DNA from: Proteiniphilum sp. UBA5384
Lineage (GTDB): Bacteria; Bacteroidota; Bacteroidia; Bacteroidales; Dysgonomonadaceae
Direction: 5' to 3'
Assembly: GCF_002410825.1 (NCBI RefSeq)
Contig: NZ_DHOS01000016.1
Span: 1-37,683, forward strand
DNA: 37,683 nucleotides
The notes beneath the pieces are model-generated. The model did no database searches. It was not told the origin of the DNA and saw only the letters and a program-made list of their open reading frames with translations. Within the stretch, counting starts at the first letter, position 1; every line of letters starts with the position of its first letter. The position numbers were made by a program, and so were the translations under genes. Shown here in pieces: positions 22,886 through 31,592 of the stretch.

Positions 22886-24352
22886 ATGACGACTACAGCA
22901 GAAATTTTGAATTTAGACCCGAAAAGAGTTTGGACCCATTTTTATTCACTCACGCAGATTCCTCGTCCCACCGGACAGATGGAGGCGGTAACCGGATTTG
23001 TCCGGGATTTTGGGAAATCGCTTAACCTGGAAACAAAACAGGACAAAGTAGGGAATGTGGTGATCAAAAAACCGGCGTCCAAAGGATACGAAAGTAGTAA
23101 AAAAGTGATCCTGCAGTCGCACCTTGACATGGTACCCCAGAAGAATAGCGGAGTGACTCATGATTTTGCAGCAGATCCCATAGAAACACGTATTGACGGG
23201 GAGTGGGTAAAAGCCCGTGATACCACATTAGGGGCGGATAATGGCATTGGTTGTGCCATTATGATGGCTGTATTGGAGGATACTTCATTACAGCATCCCC
23301 CGCTGGAAGCACTCTTCACTATAGATGAGGAAGTAGGCATGGATGGTGCTAACGGGATTGAAAAAGGTTTTCTGGAAGGTATAAGGATGTTGAATCTTGA
23401 TACCGAAGAGGAAGGTGAACTTTGCATCGGCTGTGCGGGCGGCAGGGATGTGAATGTCTCTTTCAGGTTTCAGCCCGACAAAGACATTGACAAAGGGGAT
23501 GTGGCATTCAAGGTGAGTTTGCAGGGATTGAAAGGAGGACATTCAGGCGTTCAGATACATTTAGGCCGTGCCAATGCCAACAAATTAATGAACCGCTTCC
23601 TGAAAGATGTAGTGGCTAATTATGAGGGGCGTATCGCCAGTATACAGGGAGGATCGCTGAGAAATGCCATTCCGCGTGAATCATTTGTGGTATTGACTAT
23701 TCCCGAACAACTTTCGGATGATTTGATCGATTTGGTAAATGAATATGAGTCACTTTTCCGTGAAGATTTTGCAGGTATTGAAGAAAATATATCATTCAAA
23801 GCAGAAAGGACGGATATGCCTGGCACACTCCTTCCCGAAGAGGTACAGGATGATATTATCAATGCGGTAGAGGGTTGTCCTAATGGAGTAATCAGTTTCT
23901 TGGCTGATTTTCCCGGCGTAGTGGAAAGTTCACTGAATCTTGCCCTTGTGGAATCTACCGATGATAGCGTAGAGATAAAATTGCTGGTGCGAAGTTCTTC
24001 CGAAAGTCGTAAGAACTGGGTTTGCTCTTCCGTAGAAAGTCTCTTTCTCTTGGCAGGAGCTAAAGTGGAGTTCTCAGGTGACTATCCGGGTTGGCAACCT
24101 AATGCCGGTTCCGACCTGTTGCATACCATGGAGAGAATTTATCTGGAAAAATATGGAGACAGACCAAAGGTAGTGGTGATTCATGCAGGATTGGAATGCG
24201 GAATTATCCAGTCGAATGTGGAACAGAAACTCGATATTGTATCTTTCGGGCCGACTATTATTGGTGCACATTCGCCGGACGAAGCAGTTCAGATAAGTAC
24301 TGTGAGGAAATGTTATGACTATCTTATCGAAACACTGGAGAATTTGAAATAA
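22886..24352 (+). CDS. pepD: Aminoacyl-histidine dipeptidase (M20C peptidase D)
   Basis: The 488-residue cytosolic metallopeptidase cleaves dipeptides such as Xaa-His. The two-zinc site is visible: H79 and D81 in LQSHLDMVPQ, bridging D118 in TLGADNGIG, catalytic E148/E149 in IDEEVGMDGA, D172 in LNLDTEEEGEL, and a late histidine in GAHSPDEAVQ. The lid/dimerisation domain (about 200-390) contains GLKGGHSGVQIHLGRANA. Length is normal for PepD. It is followed 6 bp later by the flavodoxin-like gene. Confidence 0.95.
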   Translation: MTTTAEILNLDPKRVWTHFYSLTQIPRPTGQMEAVTGFVRDFGKSLNLETKQDKVGNVVIKKPASKGYESSKKVILQSHLDMVPQKNSGVTHDFAADPIETRIDGEWVKARDTTLGADNGIGCAIMMAVLEDTSLQHPPLEALFTIDEEVGMDGANGIEKGFLEGIRMLNLDTEEEGELCIGCAGGRDVNVSFRFQPDKDIDKGDVAFKVSLQGLKGGHSGVQIHLGRANANKLMNRFLKDVVANYEGRIASIQGGSLRNAIPRESFVVLTIPEQLSDDLIDLVNEYESLFREDFAGIEENISFKAERTDMPGTLLPEEVQDDIINAVEGCPNGVISFLADFPGVVESSLNLALVESTDDSVEIKLLVRSSSESRKNWVCSSVESLFLLAGAKVEFSGDYPGWQPNAGSDLLHTMERIYLEKYGDRPKVVVIHAGLECGIIQSNVEQKLDIVSFGPTIIGAHSPDEAVQISTVRKCYDYLIETLENLK

Positions 24353-24358
24353 AATTTT

Positions 24359-24859
24359 ATGGATAATACGCTGATTGTCTTTGCATCCAACCACGGAACA
24401 GTAGAGAAATGTGCACGGGAGCTATTCAGGCGGATAGACGGAAAAGTGGATATTTGTAACCTGAGGCAGAGAAACTCTTTGCCTGATCTTTCAGGGTATG
24501 ATTCTGTGATTGTGGGGGGATCTATTCATCAGGGGGAAATCCAGAGTGAGATATCTTCTTTTTGCAGGGATAATCTGCAGATGCTTACCACAAAGCGGCT
24601 CGGATTGTTTATTAACTGCCTCTATTCGGGAGAGAGGGCCCAACAACAACTGGATGATGCTTTCCCCGAAGCCCTCAACCGTGTGGCTGTGGTGCGTGAT
24701 TATTTTGGCGGGGAGGTAGACAAATTGAATCTGAGCTTTTGGGAACGCATCGTGACGAGTCGGATGATTAAAAAAGGAGATATGGTTATTGCAATCTCAA
24801 AAGAGAGAATTGAGCATTTTGTGAATGGAATGAGTTCTGCCTATGAGCCGCAAATTTAA
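24359..24859 (+). CDS. Flavodoxin-domain protein (HemG-like)
   Basis: The 166-residue protein has a flavodoxin fold: the FMN-phosphate loop ASNHGTVEKCARELF (9-23), VIVGGSIHQGEIQSEISSF (52-70) and the flavin-stacking region LGLFINCLYSGERAQQQLDDAFP, followed by RDYFGGEVDKLNLSFWERIV. This pattern is close to menaquinone-dependent protoporphyrinogen oxidase HemG and related flavodoxin-domain proteins. Without haem genes nearby a role in haem synthesis is not supported, so it is left as a redox protein of unknown partner. Its end overlaps the next gene by 17 bp. Confidence 0.82.
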   Translation: MDNTLIVFASNHGTVEKCARELFRRIDGKVDICNLRQRNSLPDLSGYDSVIVGGSIHQGEIQSEISSFCRDNLQMLTTKRLGLFINCLYSGERAQQQLDDAFPEALNRVAVVRDYFGGEVDKLNLSFWERIVTSRMIKKGDMVIAISKERIEHFVNGMSSAYEPQI

Positions 24860-25067
24860 AAGATATATAGTTTTTCCGGCAGTGGTGCTTGTCTATCTCG
24901 TTATTATGGCTGTGATGGCTTATCCCAGGTATAAGGCATCCGGTGAGTGGACCGAATATTTTGGAATTATCGGAATTTCGTTGCTCCTTGCGTTGCTGCT
25001 TTTCTTTATTCTGAGAAAAAGAGACAAAATAAGAGATCGGTTCTCTAAAAAAGATTTGAACCAATGA
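24843..25067 (+). CDS. Small two-helix membrane protein of unknown function
   Basis: This 74-residue protein has a basic start (MSRKFKRY), a first helix IVFPAVVLVYLVIMAVMAY (9-27), a short loop PRYKASGEWTEYF, a second helix GIIGISLLLALLLFFIL (41-57) and a basic tail RKRDKIRDRFSKKDLNQ. The charge pattern puts both ends in the cytoplasm. It overlaps the flavodoxin gene by 17 bp and the S8 protease by 4 bp (ATGA), so it must be translated together with them, which argues for a real gene. I do not recognise a family. Confidence 0.8.
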   Translation: MSRKFKRYIVFPAVVLVYLVIMAVMAYPRYKASGEWTEYFGIIGISLLLALLLFFILRKRDKIRDRFSKKDLNQ

Positions 25068-26713
25068 GATTGTTGAGCCTGTTTTTTTTATTTTTCTTTA
25101 CGCTGTCTACGTACGGGAATATCTCTTATTATTCGCAAACATATAAGTTTCGTATCTATCTTAAAGACAAAGGAAATTCTATCTACTCACCCGAAAATCC
25201 TCAAGCCTTCCTTGCCCGGAGGGCTATTGAGAGAAAAAAGAAAGAGAAGGTGTTGATTGACAAGTCTGACCTGCCTATCTCCCGTGACTATTTCATGTTA
25301 GTGGAGAAAGCAGGGGGAAAAGTAATTACTTACAGTAAATGGTTTACAACCCTGGTGGTGGAGGTAAATGACAGCCTGATGATTGAAAATATAAAATCCC
25401 TTCCGTTTGTCGATTCAGTAAGATATGTCTGGCGAGGGGATAAATCTGTTCCCGGGGAAAATATCCGACCCAGATTGGCATCATATAGCGGTGTGCAAAA
25501 TAAAGGAACTGATTCTCTATATGGGGCTACACGTGATCAGTTCATGATGCACAATGCTACCATTATGGCCGATGCCGGCTTCAAAGGTAAAAACATACTG
25601 ATAGGGGTGATTGATGCCGGATTTACCAATTTTGACGTGATTCCTCATTTTGGGTCGGTACGGTTGGGTGGACAGATGGATTTTGTGCCTGGCGGCCATA
25701 TCTTTTCATCCAGTGACCATGGAACCAAAGTATTGTCGACCATGGCAGTGAATTTGCCGGGATTGATGATGGGATCCGCACCCGAAGCTACCTACTGGCT
25801 TCTAAGATCCGAAGATACGTCGAGTGAGTTTCCCGTAGAAGAAGATTATTGGGTAAGGGCTGTCGAATTTGCTGATAGTATAGGCGTGGATGTGATCAAT
25901 ACATCATTGGGGTATAACTATTTTGACGATAAATCTCTGAGTTATACACATGCCGGCCTGGATGGAAATGTATCGTTGATGTCGCAGGCTGCTGACAAGG
26001 CTTATGAAAAGGGAATGGTGATGGTAGTTAGCGCAGGTAACGAAGGTAACAAGAGATGGCAGAAGATTACTCCACCGGCCGATGCAAGGAGCGTATTGTC
26101 CATAGGTGCAGTGGGTACGGATAGCATTATTGCTCCTTTCAGTTCGCATGGGTTGACAGTTGATGGACGTATAAAACCCGATCTTGTTTCGGTAGGATTG
26201 GAAACCGCGACTATTGGAAAGGATGGACTGATGGGACAGACGAGTGGTACTTCGCTCTCTTCTCCTTTCCTGACAGGTCTGATAGCATCATTGTGGTCGA
26301 TCAACCCCGCTCTCCATCGTTCAGAATTGGTAAATATTGTCAAAAGATCATCCGATAGATATCTTCATCCCGATTCCTTGTATGGATACGGTATCCCTGA
26401 TTTCCATCATGCTATGAAGGAGATGCTGTTGAAGTTGGAAGTTCATCCTAAACAAGTGATTGAGAACGGATGGATTATTTGTCCTGAACCCCGGGGAGGA
26501 TATATGGTGAGTTTGTCCGATCCTCTATTTTCTCCCTCTTCTTATAATTTCCGGGTACTCGATGAGTCGGGTCACTTGCTTGCCACGTACAGATTTCCGG
26601 ATGGTAATGCCTTGTTTGTGCCATTGACGAAGGATATCCTTGACAGTAACCGATTCCTTTATTTCGTAACGAACGAGCCATTTAAGCAATCTGTATATAA
26701 GGTGGAGATTTGA
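25064..26713 (+). CDS. Exported subtilisin-like serine peptidase (S8 family)
   Basis: The 549-residue protein begins with a signal peptide (MRLLSLFFLFFFTLSTYG). An inhibitor-like prodomain follows (about 27-125, SYYSQTYKFRIYLKDKGNS). The protease domain has D184 in GVIDAGF, H219 in DHGTKV, oxyanion N326 in VSAGNEGN and nucleophile S397 in GTSLSSP, so the triad is complete. After about 430 a beta-rich C-domain ends in YKVEI, possibly a secretion-sorting domain, though a standard type 9 signature is not clear. The start overlaps the previous gene by 4 bp. It would act in the periplasm or outside the cell. Confidence 0.92.
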   Translation: MRLLSLFFLFFFTLSTYGNISYYSQTYKFRIYLKDKGNSIYSPENPQAFLARRAIERKKKEKVLIDKSDLPISRDYFMLVEKAGGKVITYSKWFTTLVVEVNDSLMIENIKSLPFVDSVRYVWRGDKSVPGENIRPRLASYSGVQNKGTDSLYGATRDQFMMHNATIMADAGFKGKNILIGVIDAGFTNFDVIPHFGSVRLGGQMDFVPGGHIFSSSDHGTKVLSTMAVNLPGLMMGSAPEATYWLLRSEDTSSEFPVEEDYWVRAVEFADSIGVDVINTSLGYNYFDDKSLSYTHAGLDGNVSLMSQAADKAYEKGMVMVVSAGNEGNKRWQKITPPADARSVLSIGAVGTDSIIAPFSSHGLTVDGRIKPDLVSVGLETATIGKDGLMGQTSGTSLSSPFLTGLIASLWSINPALHRSELVNIVKRSSDRYLHPDSLYGYGIPDFHHAMKEMLLKLEVHPKQVIENGWIICPEPRGGYMVSLSDPLFSPSSYNFRVLDESGHLLATYRFPDGNALFVPLTKDILDSNRFLYFVTNEPFKQSVYKVEI

Positions 26714-26715
26714 TC

Positions 26716-27969
26716 ATGAACGAATCATCCCTCACATTATCCGAACTTAACCACCGGGTGAAAGATGCTATCCGCAATCACCTGCCGGAAACCTACTGGA
26801 TGCGGGCGGAGACAAGTGATGTGCGCCGTAACCGCAATGGACACTGCTACCTGGAATTTATAGAAAAAGATACCGCAACACAATCCATCATTGCCAAAGC
26901 AAGGGGGGTGATCTGGTCGAATGTGTTCCAGATGTTATCCGCCTATTTCGAAAATGAAACGGGTCAGCAGTTTATCTCTGGCATCAATGTATTGGTGTGT
27001 GTGTCAGTGGAATTCCATGAGCTTTATGGCTACTCGCTTACAGTAGTGGATATTGACCCTTCTTTTACACTTGGAGAGATAGCCCGTAACCGCCAACTTA
27101 TATTGAAGCAATTGGAAGAGGAGGGTGTTTTAACGCTTAACAGGGAATTAGCGTTGCCGGAATTGACCAATCGGATTGCTGTAATTTCATCACCTACCGC
27201 AGCTGGATACGAAGATTTTTGTAATCAGTTGGCAAATAACGCTGAAGGATTCGTTTTCTATGCGAAACTGTTTCCGGCAATCATGCAAGGTGACAGGAGC
27301 GAGACTTCCATTATTGCAGCATTGGAGAAAGTATTCCATTACCGGAGTTTGTTCGATGCGGTAGCCGTTATCCGGGGTGGGGGCGCTTCATCAGATCTGC
27401 GTTGTTTCGATTCCTATCTTTTGGCTACAAACATAGCACAGTTCCCGCTTCCGGTAATTAGCGGCATCGGGCATGAAAGGGATGTGACCGTGCTGGATAT
27501 TGTGTCGCATACCCGTGCGAAAACCCCTACGGCAGTAGCCGGATTTTTTATTGACCATCTCTCCAAAACGGCTATGGAGCTTGTCGATTTGGAGGAGAAA
27601 GTGCTTTCAGAAAGTGAATCCCGATTGATAAAAGAACAAACAGACCTTTTCTCTCTGAGCAAAGAGGTGATCCATCAATCATCACTTATGATCCAGCGTG
27701 AAAGCGCAGCTATGCAACAGCTATCCGGTAGGATGAAATACAACATACAGCATTTCTTACAGCATCAATTGCATCTGTTGGAGAAAAGGGAACAATATAT
27801 ACAGATGGTTTCTCCCGAAAATATTCTTAGACGAGGCTATACCCTGACTTTAAAGAATGGGGAAATTATCACTTCACTTCATGACCTCGCCGTGGATGAC
27901 GTAGTTGAAACCCGCTTTAGGGATGGTTTGTCTATTTCAGTTGTTACCGGCATAGGAAAATCGGAATAG
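26716..27969 (+). CDS. xseA: Exodeoxyribonuclease VII large subunit
   Basis: The catalytic subunit of ExoVII degrades single-stranded DNA from both ends. It has an N-terminal OB domain (about 1-105, with RNGHCYLEFIEKD) and the catalytic core with ITNRIAVISSPTAAGYEDF, VIRGGGASSDLRCFD and GIGHERDVTVLDIVSHTRAKTPTAVA. A long coiled coil (about 275-370) and the C-terminal ILRRGYTLTLKNG close it. The ATG at 26716 (417 residues) is preferred over the TTG at 26710, which would overlap the S8 stop; the ATG starts 2 bp after that stop. Confidence 0.95.
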   Translation: MNESSLTLSELNHRVKDAIRNHLPETYWMRAETSDVRRNRNGHCYLEFIEKDTATQSIIAKARGVIWSNVFQMLSAYFENETGQQFISGINVLVCVSVEFHELYGYSLTVVDIDPSFTLGEIARNRQLILKQLEEEGVLTLNRELALPELTNRIAVISSPTAAGYEDFCNQLANNAEGFVFYAKLFPAIMQGDRSETSIIAALEKVFHYRSLFDAVAVIRGGGASSDLRCFDSYLLATNIAQFPLPVISGIGHERDVTVLDIVSHTRAKTPTAVAGFFIDHLSKTAMELVDLEEKVLSESESRLIKEQTDLFSLSKEVIHQSSLMIQRESAAMQQLSGRMKYNIQHFLQHQLHLLEKREQYIQMVSPENILRRGYTLTLKNGEIITSLHDLAVDDVVETRFRDGLSISVVTGIGKSE

Positions 27970-27999
27970 TAAAAGAGGAATTGTTGGATTTTCATATGG

Positions 28000-28070
28000 T
28001 GATTGCAATTAAATCGTTCATCTCAAGATACTCGTTTTATTGTAATCATTTCCATTCGAAGCTTGCAATC
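28000..28070 (+). other. Alternative pairings in the xseA-xseB gap
   Basis: TGATTGCAAT (28000-28009) can pair with ATTGTAATCA (28039-28048), 10 bp with one G-U, or its core GATTGCAA can pair perfectly with TTGCAATC (28063-28070), just before the xseB ribosome-binding region. The two pairings exclude each other. Confidence 0.35.
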
Positions 28071-28093
28071 ATAATCATGCAAAAGGAATTAAT

Positions 28094-28285
28094 ATGCAAA
28101 AAATGACTTATACGGAAGCAAAAAAAGAACTCGAAACAATTGTTTTTGCAATTGAATCAGGTGAGTTGGATGTGGACGCGCTTACTGAAAAAGTGAAAAG
28201 GGCATCGGAGTTGATCGCTTTTTGTAAGGAGAAGCTGACCAAAACCGATAAGGAATTGCAGAAAATATTAGATGATATCGCATGA
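28094..28285 (+). CDS. xseB: Exodeoxyribonuclease VII small subunit
   Basis: The 63-residue protein is the helical small subunit that coats the stalk of XseA. The family pattern TYTEAKKELETIVFAIESGELDVDALTEKVKRASELIAFCKEKL is plain, with a C-terminal LQKILDDI. A purine-rich AAAAGGA lies upstream of the ATG at 28094; ATG 28103 is a second possible start. Unlike most genomes, a 124-bp gap separates it from xseA. It overlaps ispD by 4 bp (ATGA). Confidence 0.92.
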   Translation: MQKMTYTEAKKELETIVFAIESGELDVDALTEKVKRASELIAFCKEKLTKTDKELQKILDDIA

Positions 28286-28974
28286 GTTCAGGAAGGAAAC
28301 AGAGTGTAATTATCGTCGCTGGAGGAAAAGGGCTCCGGGCAGGGGGAGAACTACCTAAACAGTTTCAACTCATCGGGGGCAAGCCCATGCTGATGCATAC
28401 CATCCATGCATTTCATCATTATGACAGGAGGATGTATATCGTGGTGGTACTTTCTGAGGAAGCTCACTCATTATGGCAAGAGTTATGCAGGCATCATCAC
28501 TTCGTGATTCCGCATACGACCGTGACCGGTGGAGAAACGCGGTTCCATTCTGTGAAAAACGGTTTGGACGAGATTTCGGAGGAAGGTGTAGTGGGGGTTC
28601 ATGATGCGGCACGTCCTTTTGTAACATCCCGGTTGATAAAAAGGTGCTTCAACACGGCTTTCGAAAATCGGTGCGGTGTAATTCCTGTGATAGAGGAGGT
28701 GAATAGTGTGCGCCAACTTACTGAAACCGGAAGTAAAATAATCGACCGGAAGTTGTTGAGACTGGTACAAACACCCCAGGTGTTCCCTGCCAAGGAATTG
28801 AAAAAAGCCTATGAGACCGGCTTTGACACCTCTTTTACCGATGATGCCTCGGTAGCGGAAAAGTGGGGTATGGAAATTCAATTGGTAGAGGGAGAGGGGA
28901 ATAATATTAAAATCACTACTCCTTTGGATATGGTGTTTGCCGGATATTTTTACCAATGCATGGCAAATCGATAG
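28282..28974 (+). CDS. ispD: 2-C-methyl-D-erythritol 4-phosphate cytidylyltransferase
   Basis: This 230-residue enzyme of the non-mevalonate isoprenoid pathway joins CTP to MEP. It has the CTP-binding loop IIVAGGKGLRAGGELPKQF (10-28, with the conserved R and K), VVGVHDAARPF (about 108-118), LVQTPQVFP, and SFTDDASVAEK followed by VEGEGNNIKITTPLD. Length is normal. The start overlaps the xseB stop by four bases, so translation is coupled. Confidence 0.95.
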   Translation: MSSGRKQSVIIVAGGKGLRAGGELPKQFQLIGGKPMLMHTIHAFHHYDRRMYIVVVLSEEAHSLWQELCRHHHFVIPHTTVTGGETRFHSVKNGLDEISEEGVVGVHDAARPFVTSRLIKRCFNTAFENRCGVIPVIEEVNSVRQLTETGSKIIDRKLLRLVQTPQVFPAKELKKAYETGFDTSFTDDASVAEKWGMEIQLVEGEGNNIKITTPLDMVFAGYFYQCMANR

Positions 28975-29039
28975 AAATATACTGTTTTCTTCAGTAAATA
29001 GTATGGGAAACGCTACAAATTTAAAAAAAATCATTCCAT

Positions 29040-29073
29040 TTTGTCAAAATATCATAGAAATTTATTACTTTTG
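29040..29073 (+). promoter_or_regulatory. Promoter of the Lrp/AsnC gene
   Basis: TTTG (29040-29043) and TACTTTTG (29066-29073) are separated by 22 bp, slightly more than the usual 19-21. The -7 element ends 25 bp upstream of the ATG at 29099, which supports that start over longer upstream readings. Confidence 0.6.
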
Positions 29074-29098
29074 GGGAATCAATCAAAAACAGACACCT

Positions 29099-29572
29099 AT
29101 GGAAAAAATAGATAAATTAGACCGGCAGATCCTGGAAATTATTTCCCAAAATGCACGGATTCCTTTCCGGGATGTGGCAGAGCAGTGTGGTGTGTCTCGT
29201 GCCGCTATACACCAGCGTGTACAACGGATGATCGAAAACGATGTGATTACCGGATCAGGGTACCATGTAAACCCCAAGGTGCTTGGCTATGCTTCCAGCG
29301 CCTATATCGGTGTGAAACTCGAAAAAGGATCGATGTATAAAAATGTGATTCCGGAGTTCGATAAGATCCCTGAAGTGACCGAATGTCATTTCACTACCGG
29401 TCCTTATACTCTATTAGTAAAGATATTTGCACGTGATAATGAACATCTGATGGATTTGTTAAATAACCGTATCCAGGAGATACCCGGCGTAGTGGCTACG
29501 GAGACGATGATCTCGCTCAGCCAGAGCGTGAAACGTGGAATTCCAATTATGAAGGATGTGAATGAGGAGTAG
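29099..29572 (+). CDS. Lrp/AsnC family transcriptional regulator
   Basis: The 157-residue protein starts MEKIDKLDRQILEIISQNAR, the standard beginning of the family, with the helix-turn-helix FRDVAEQCGVSRAAIHQRVQRMIENDVITG (about 25-54) and a C-terminal RAM ligand-sensing domain (about 72-150, with EVTECHFTTGPYTLLVKIFARDNEHL). The frame is open upstream into ispD, but those residues do not belong to the family and the promoter lies between. It probably senses an amino acid; the effector is not evident. It is a single-gene unit, closed by a terminator. Confidence 0.93.
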   Translation: MEKIDKLDRQILEIISQNARIPFRDVAEQCGVSRAAIHQRVQRMIENDVITGSGYHVNPKVLGYASSAYIGVKLEKGSMYKNVIPEFDKIPEVTECHFTTGPYTLLVKIFARDNEHLMDLLNNRIQEIPGVVATETMISLSQSVKRGIPIMKDVNEE

Positions 29573-29602
29573 CGGAGCTGCAAAGGCAACTCCGGTTTTT
29601 TT
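29573..29602 (+). terminator. Terminator of the Lrp/AsnC gene
   Basis: CGGAG-C-TGC and GCA-A-CTCCG form a 5+3 bp stem with one mismatch and loop AAAG (29573-29594). GTTTTTTT follows (29595-29602). Confidence 0.8.
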
Positions 29603-31562
29603 ATTCCTTCACCAAAACAATCATATCCGAAAAGCTTTTGACCATTTTATTGAAATCGTCTTTCAATTCCTCATATTTTTCGGGTTGTATGATAAACTGT
29701 TTCATATTGAATTGGGCATCAATGGTTAACTGATTCTCAATTTTTACTATTGCATAGGAGAATGAAATCAAATCATTTTCTATCGATTGATTTGCCGGAA
29801 TATATTCAATATTGTATCCTTCGGGGATCAATAGCGTACTTTTATATGCCTCCCCTCTCAGATAGATCAGGTCCACAGGAAGTGTCCTGCCTGATTGTCT
29901 GAACGGGTTTTTATTCAGATTCAGCGAACAAAAAGGATTGATGAATAGTTTTCCGGAATGGTTATCAATCATATTCTCCAAACGAAAGAGAAAAGTGAAA
30001 GGCTTATTCAAGGCTCCTGTTTCCGGAACCTTCATCTCAGTGGCATTGATTTGCTCTTTGTCTTTTAAATACCGGATCAGATTATCGGGATTTCCAAGGT
30101 AGGTTGAACGTAACCTGTATGCGTCCGGTCCCATAGACAGATACATTACCTCGGCTTGAACACTGTTTGTTTCCGGGATGATATTTAATTTGAGGTGTTT
30201 CTGTATATGGGATGACAGTCTTTGTTGAATTGTGATCCATTCGTCCGATTTGGGCTTTACCACCAGCCCCCCCACATTCAAACATCTTTCCGGCAGTACG
30301 GAAAAATATAAAAGGGGTTCGGTCCCATCCAGCAGCATAACCCGGTCTTCCACTACCGCCAGTACAATTACATAATTGAAGAACTGTTGAAATGGGTGCT
30401 CGAAACTGATGGTTCCGTTGCCACGTGTACTGAGTATGACGGGATGAACTTCTATCTCTGCCCATTTGAGCAATCCCGTAAGCAGCAGATTGATATTGCC
30501 GGTATTTCCGCTTTGTTGTTTCAGAAAATCTTTTAATTCGTTGTCTGCAAATTTTCCATAGAAACCATTCCACTTGTATTTCAACTTTACAAATTCCGTA
30601 ATAAGTTCAACCTTTTCCCTATCCGTGATTCCTTCTAGATTTATACCGGAAATAATTTGAGGGGCTTGTTTCTCTGCATTTTTAATATATTTCCCGAAAT
30701 TGTCGTGCTTAAGGAATTCGTCGCACATTTCGGACCATGTGGTCATAACCTCCCTGCTTCCTCCATGGGGGTGATGAACCCGTGAAAGCTGGAAATTGAT
30801 ATTGATCATGTAGTCGTCGACGGAAGTAATATAATCTTCATCTTTGAATGCAGGTAGTTCATTCATTCCAAAGTCATAAATCATTTCCCTGTATGCAAGA
30901 TTCCTGAACCGGGTCTCACCGGTGGACGTATCGGATGTGAATATATCCAGCTTATTGCTTCCTTTAAGAATATACACATATTCGTAGTAGGGAATTGCAC
31001 GATATCTTAAGTTGCTGAGAACAACCGGTATCCTCTCCTGGAAGTACCATCTGCGCATATTAAAAAAATAAGGAGTTACAATGGTGTAACTCAACTCGAT
31101 GACCGAACCGGGACGTACGTCGGAAAGAGCGATCTTTTTAACGCACATATAATCGTTCACTTTTTCCTCGAATACATTTTTTGTTTCCAGTTTCGTCTGC
31201 GTGAATCCCTGGTCAATATTGTAAGTGGTACCCTCAACACTTTCTACAGTTTCCCATCCCGAATCTCCGTTATATATCGGTATCTCGAAATTGGCATATT
31301 GTACACCTGACTGTTTGAGGATTTTGATCTTGACCTGCTTCTTCATGCGTAGATAAAGTTTCCCATTCTCGTAGTTACCCGCATAGAAGTATTCACCCTG
31401 ATTGTAAAGCATGACTGCCTCCGCATCGGGATCGTTCTCATATTCCTTCATTACCATTTCATACTGGGTTACTTTTCCAAATTCACGTGAATATTTTTCA
31501 TGCTGGGCGGATGCCATCATGGAAAAGAATAGGAATGCCGATAAAATTACAGTTTGTCTCAT
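29601..31562 (-). CDS. Exported DUF3857 protein with inactive transglutaminase-like domain
   Basis: The 653-residue protein has a signal peptide (MRQTVILSAFLFFSMMASAQ), a DUF3857 beta domain (about 55-215, with GSVIELSYTI), a transglutaminase-like domain (about 315-425) and a C-terminal beta region. Aligned by eye with its neighbour, the catalytic Cys position is T354 (GNTGNINLLL) and the His position is Y397 (FNYVIV), while D412 (LLDGTE) is kept, so it is probably not an active enzyme. It lies 30 bp after the neighbouring paralog on the same strand. The function of the family in Bacteroidota is not established; the cell-envelope location is inferred from the signal. Confidence 0.85.
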   Translation of the reverse strand: MRQTVILSAFLFFSMMASAQHEKYSREFGKVTQYEMVMKEYENDPDAEAVMLYNQGEYFYAGNYENGKLYLRMKKQVKIKILKQSGVQYANFEIPIYNGDSGWETVESVEGTTYNIDQGFTQTKLETKNVFEEKVNDYMCVKKIALSDVRPGSVIELSYTIVTPYFFNMRRWYFQERIPVVLSNLRYRAIPYYEYVYILKGSNKLDIFTSDTSTGETRFRNLAYREMIYDFGMNELPAFKDEDYITSVDDYMININFQLSRVHHPHGGSREVMTTWSEMCDEFLKHDNFGKYIKNAEKQAPQIISGINLEGITDREKVELITEFVKLKYKWNGFYGKFADNELKDFLKQQSGNTGNINLLLTGLLKWAEIEVHPVILSTRGNGTISFEHPFQQFFNYVIVLAVVEDRVMLLDGTEPLLYFSVLPERCLNVGGLVVKPKSDEWITIQQRLSSHIQKHLKLNIIPETNSVQAEVMYLSMGPDAYRLRSTYLGNPDNLIRYLKDKEQINATEMKVPETGALNKPFTFLFRLENMIDNHSGKLFINPFCSLNLNKNPFRQSGRTLPVDLIYLRGEAYKSTLLIPEGYNIEYIPANQSIENDLISFSYAIVKIENQLTIDAQFNMKQFIIQPEKYEELKDDFNKMVKSFSDMIVLVKE

Positions 31563-31592
31563 CTTAATATCTCGGTTAGGTAGCGTGTTGTT

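Noticed and set aside
24359..24859. Calling the flavodoxin-like gene hemG
   Set aside because: The fold fits, but no haem-pathway neighbours or HemG-specific residues could be confirmed by eye, so no symbol was given.
28937..29098. N-terminal extension of the Lrp/AsnC gene back into ispD
   Set aside because: The extra residues are not part of the family, the ATG at 29099 gives the standard start, and a promoter lies within the supposed coding part.
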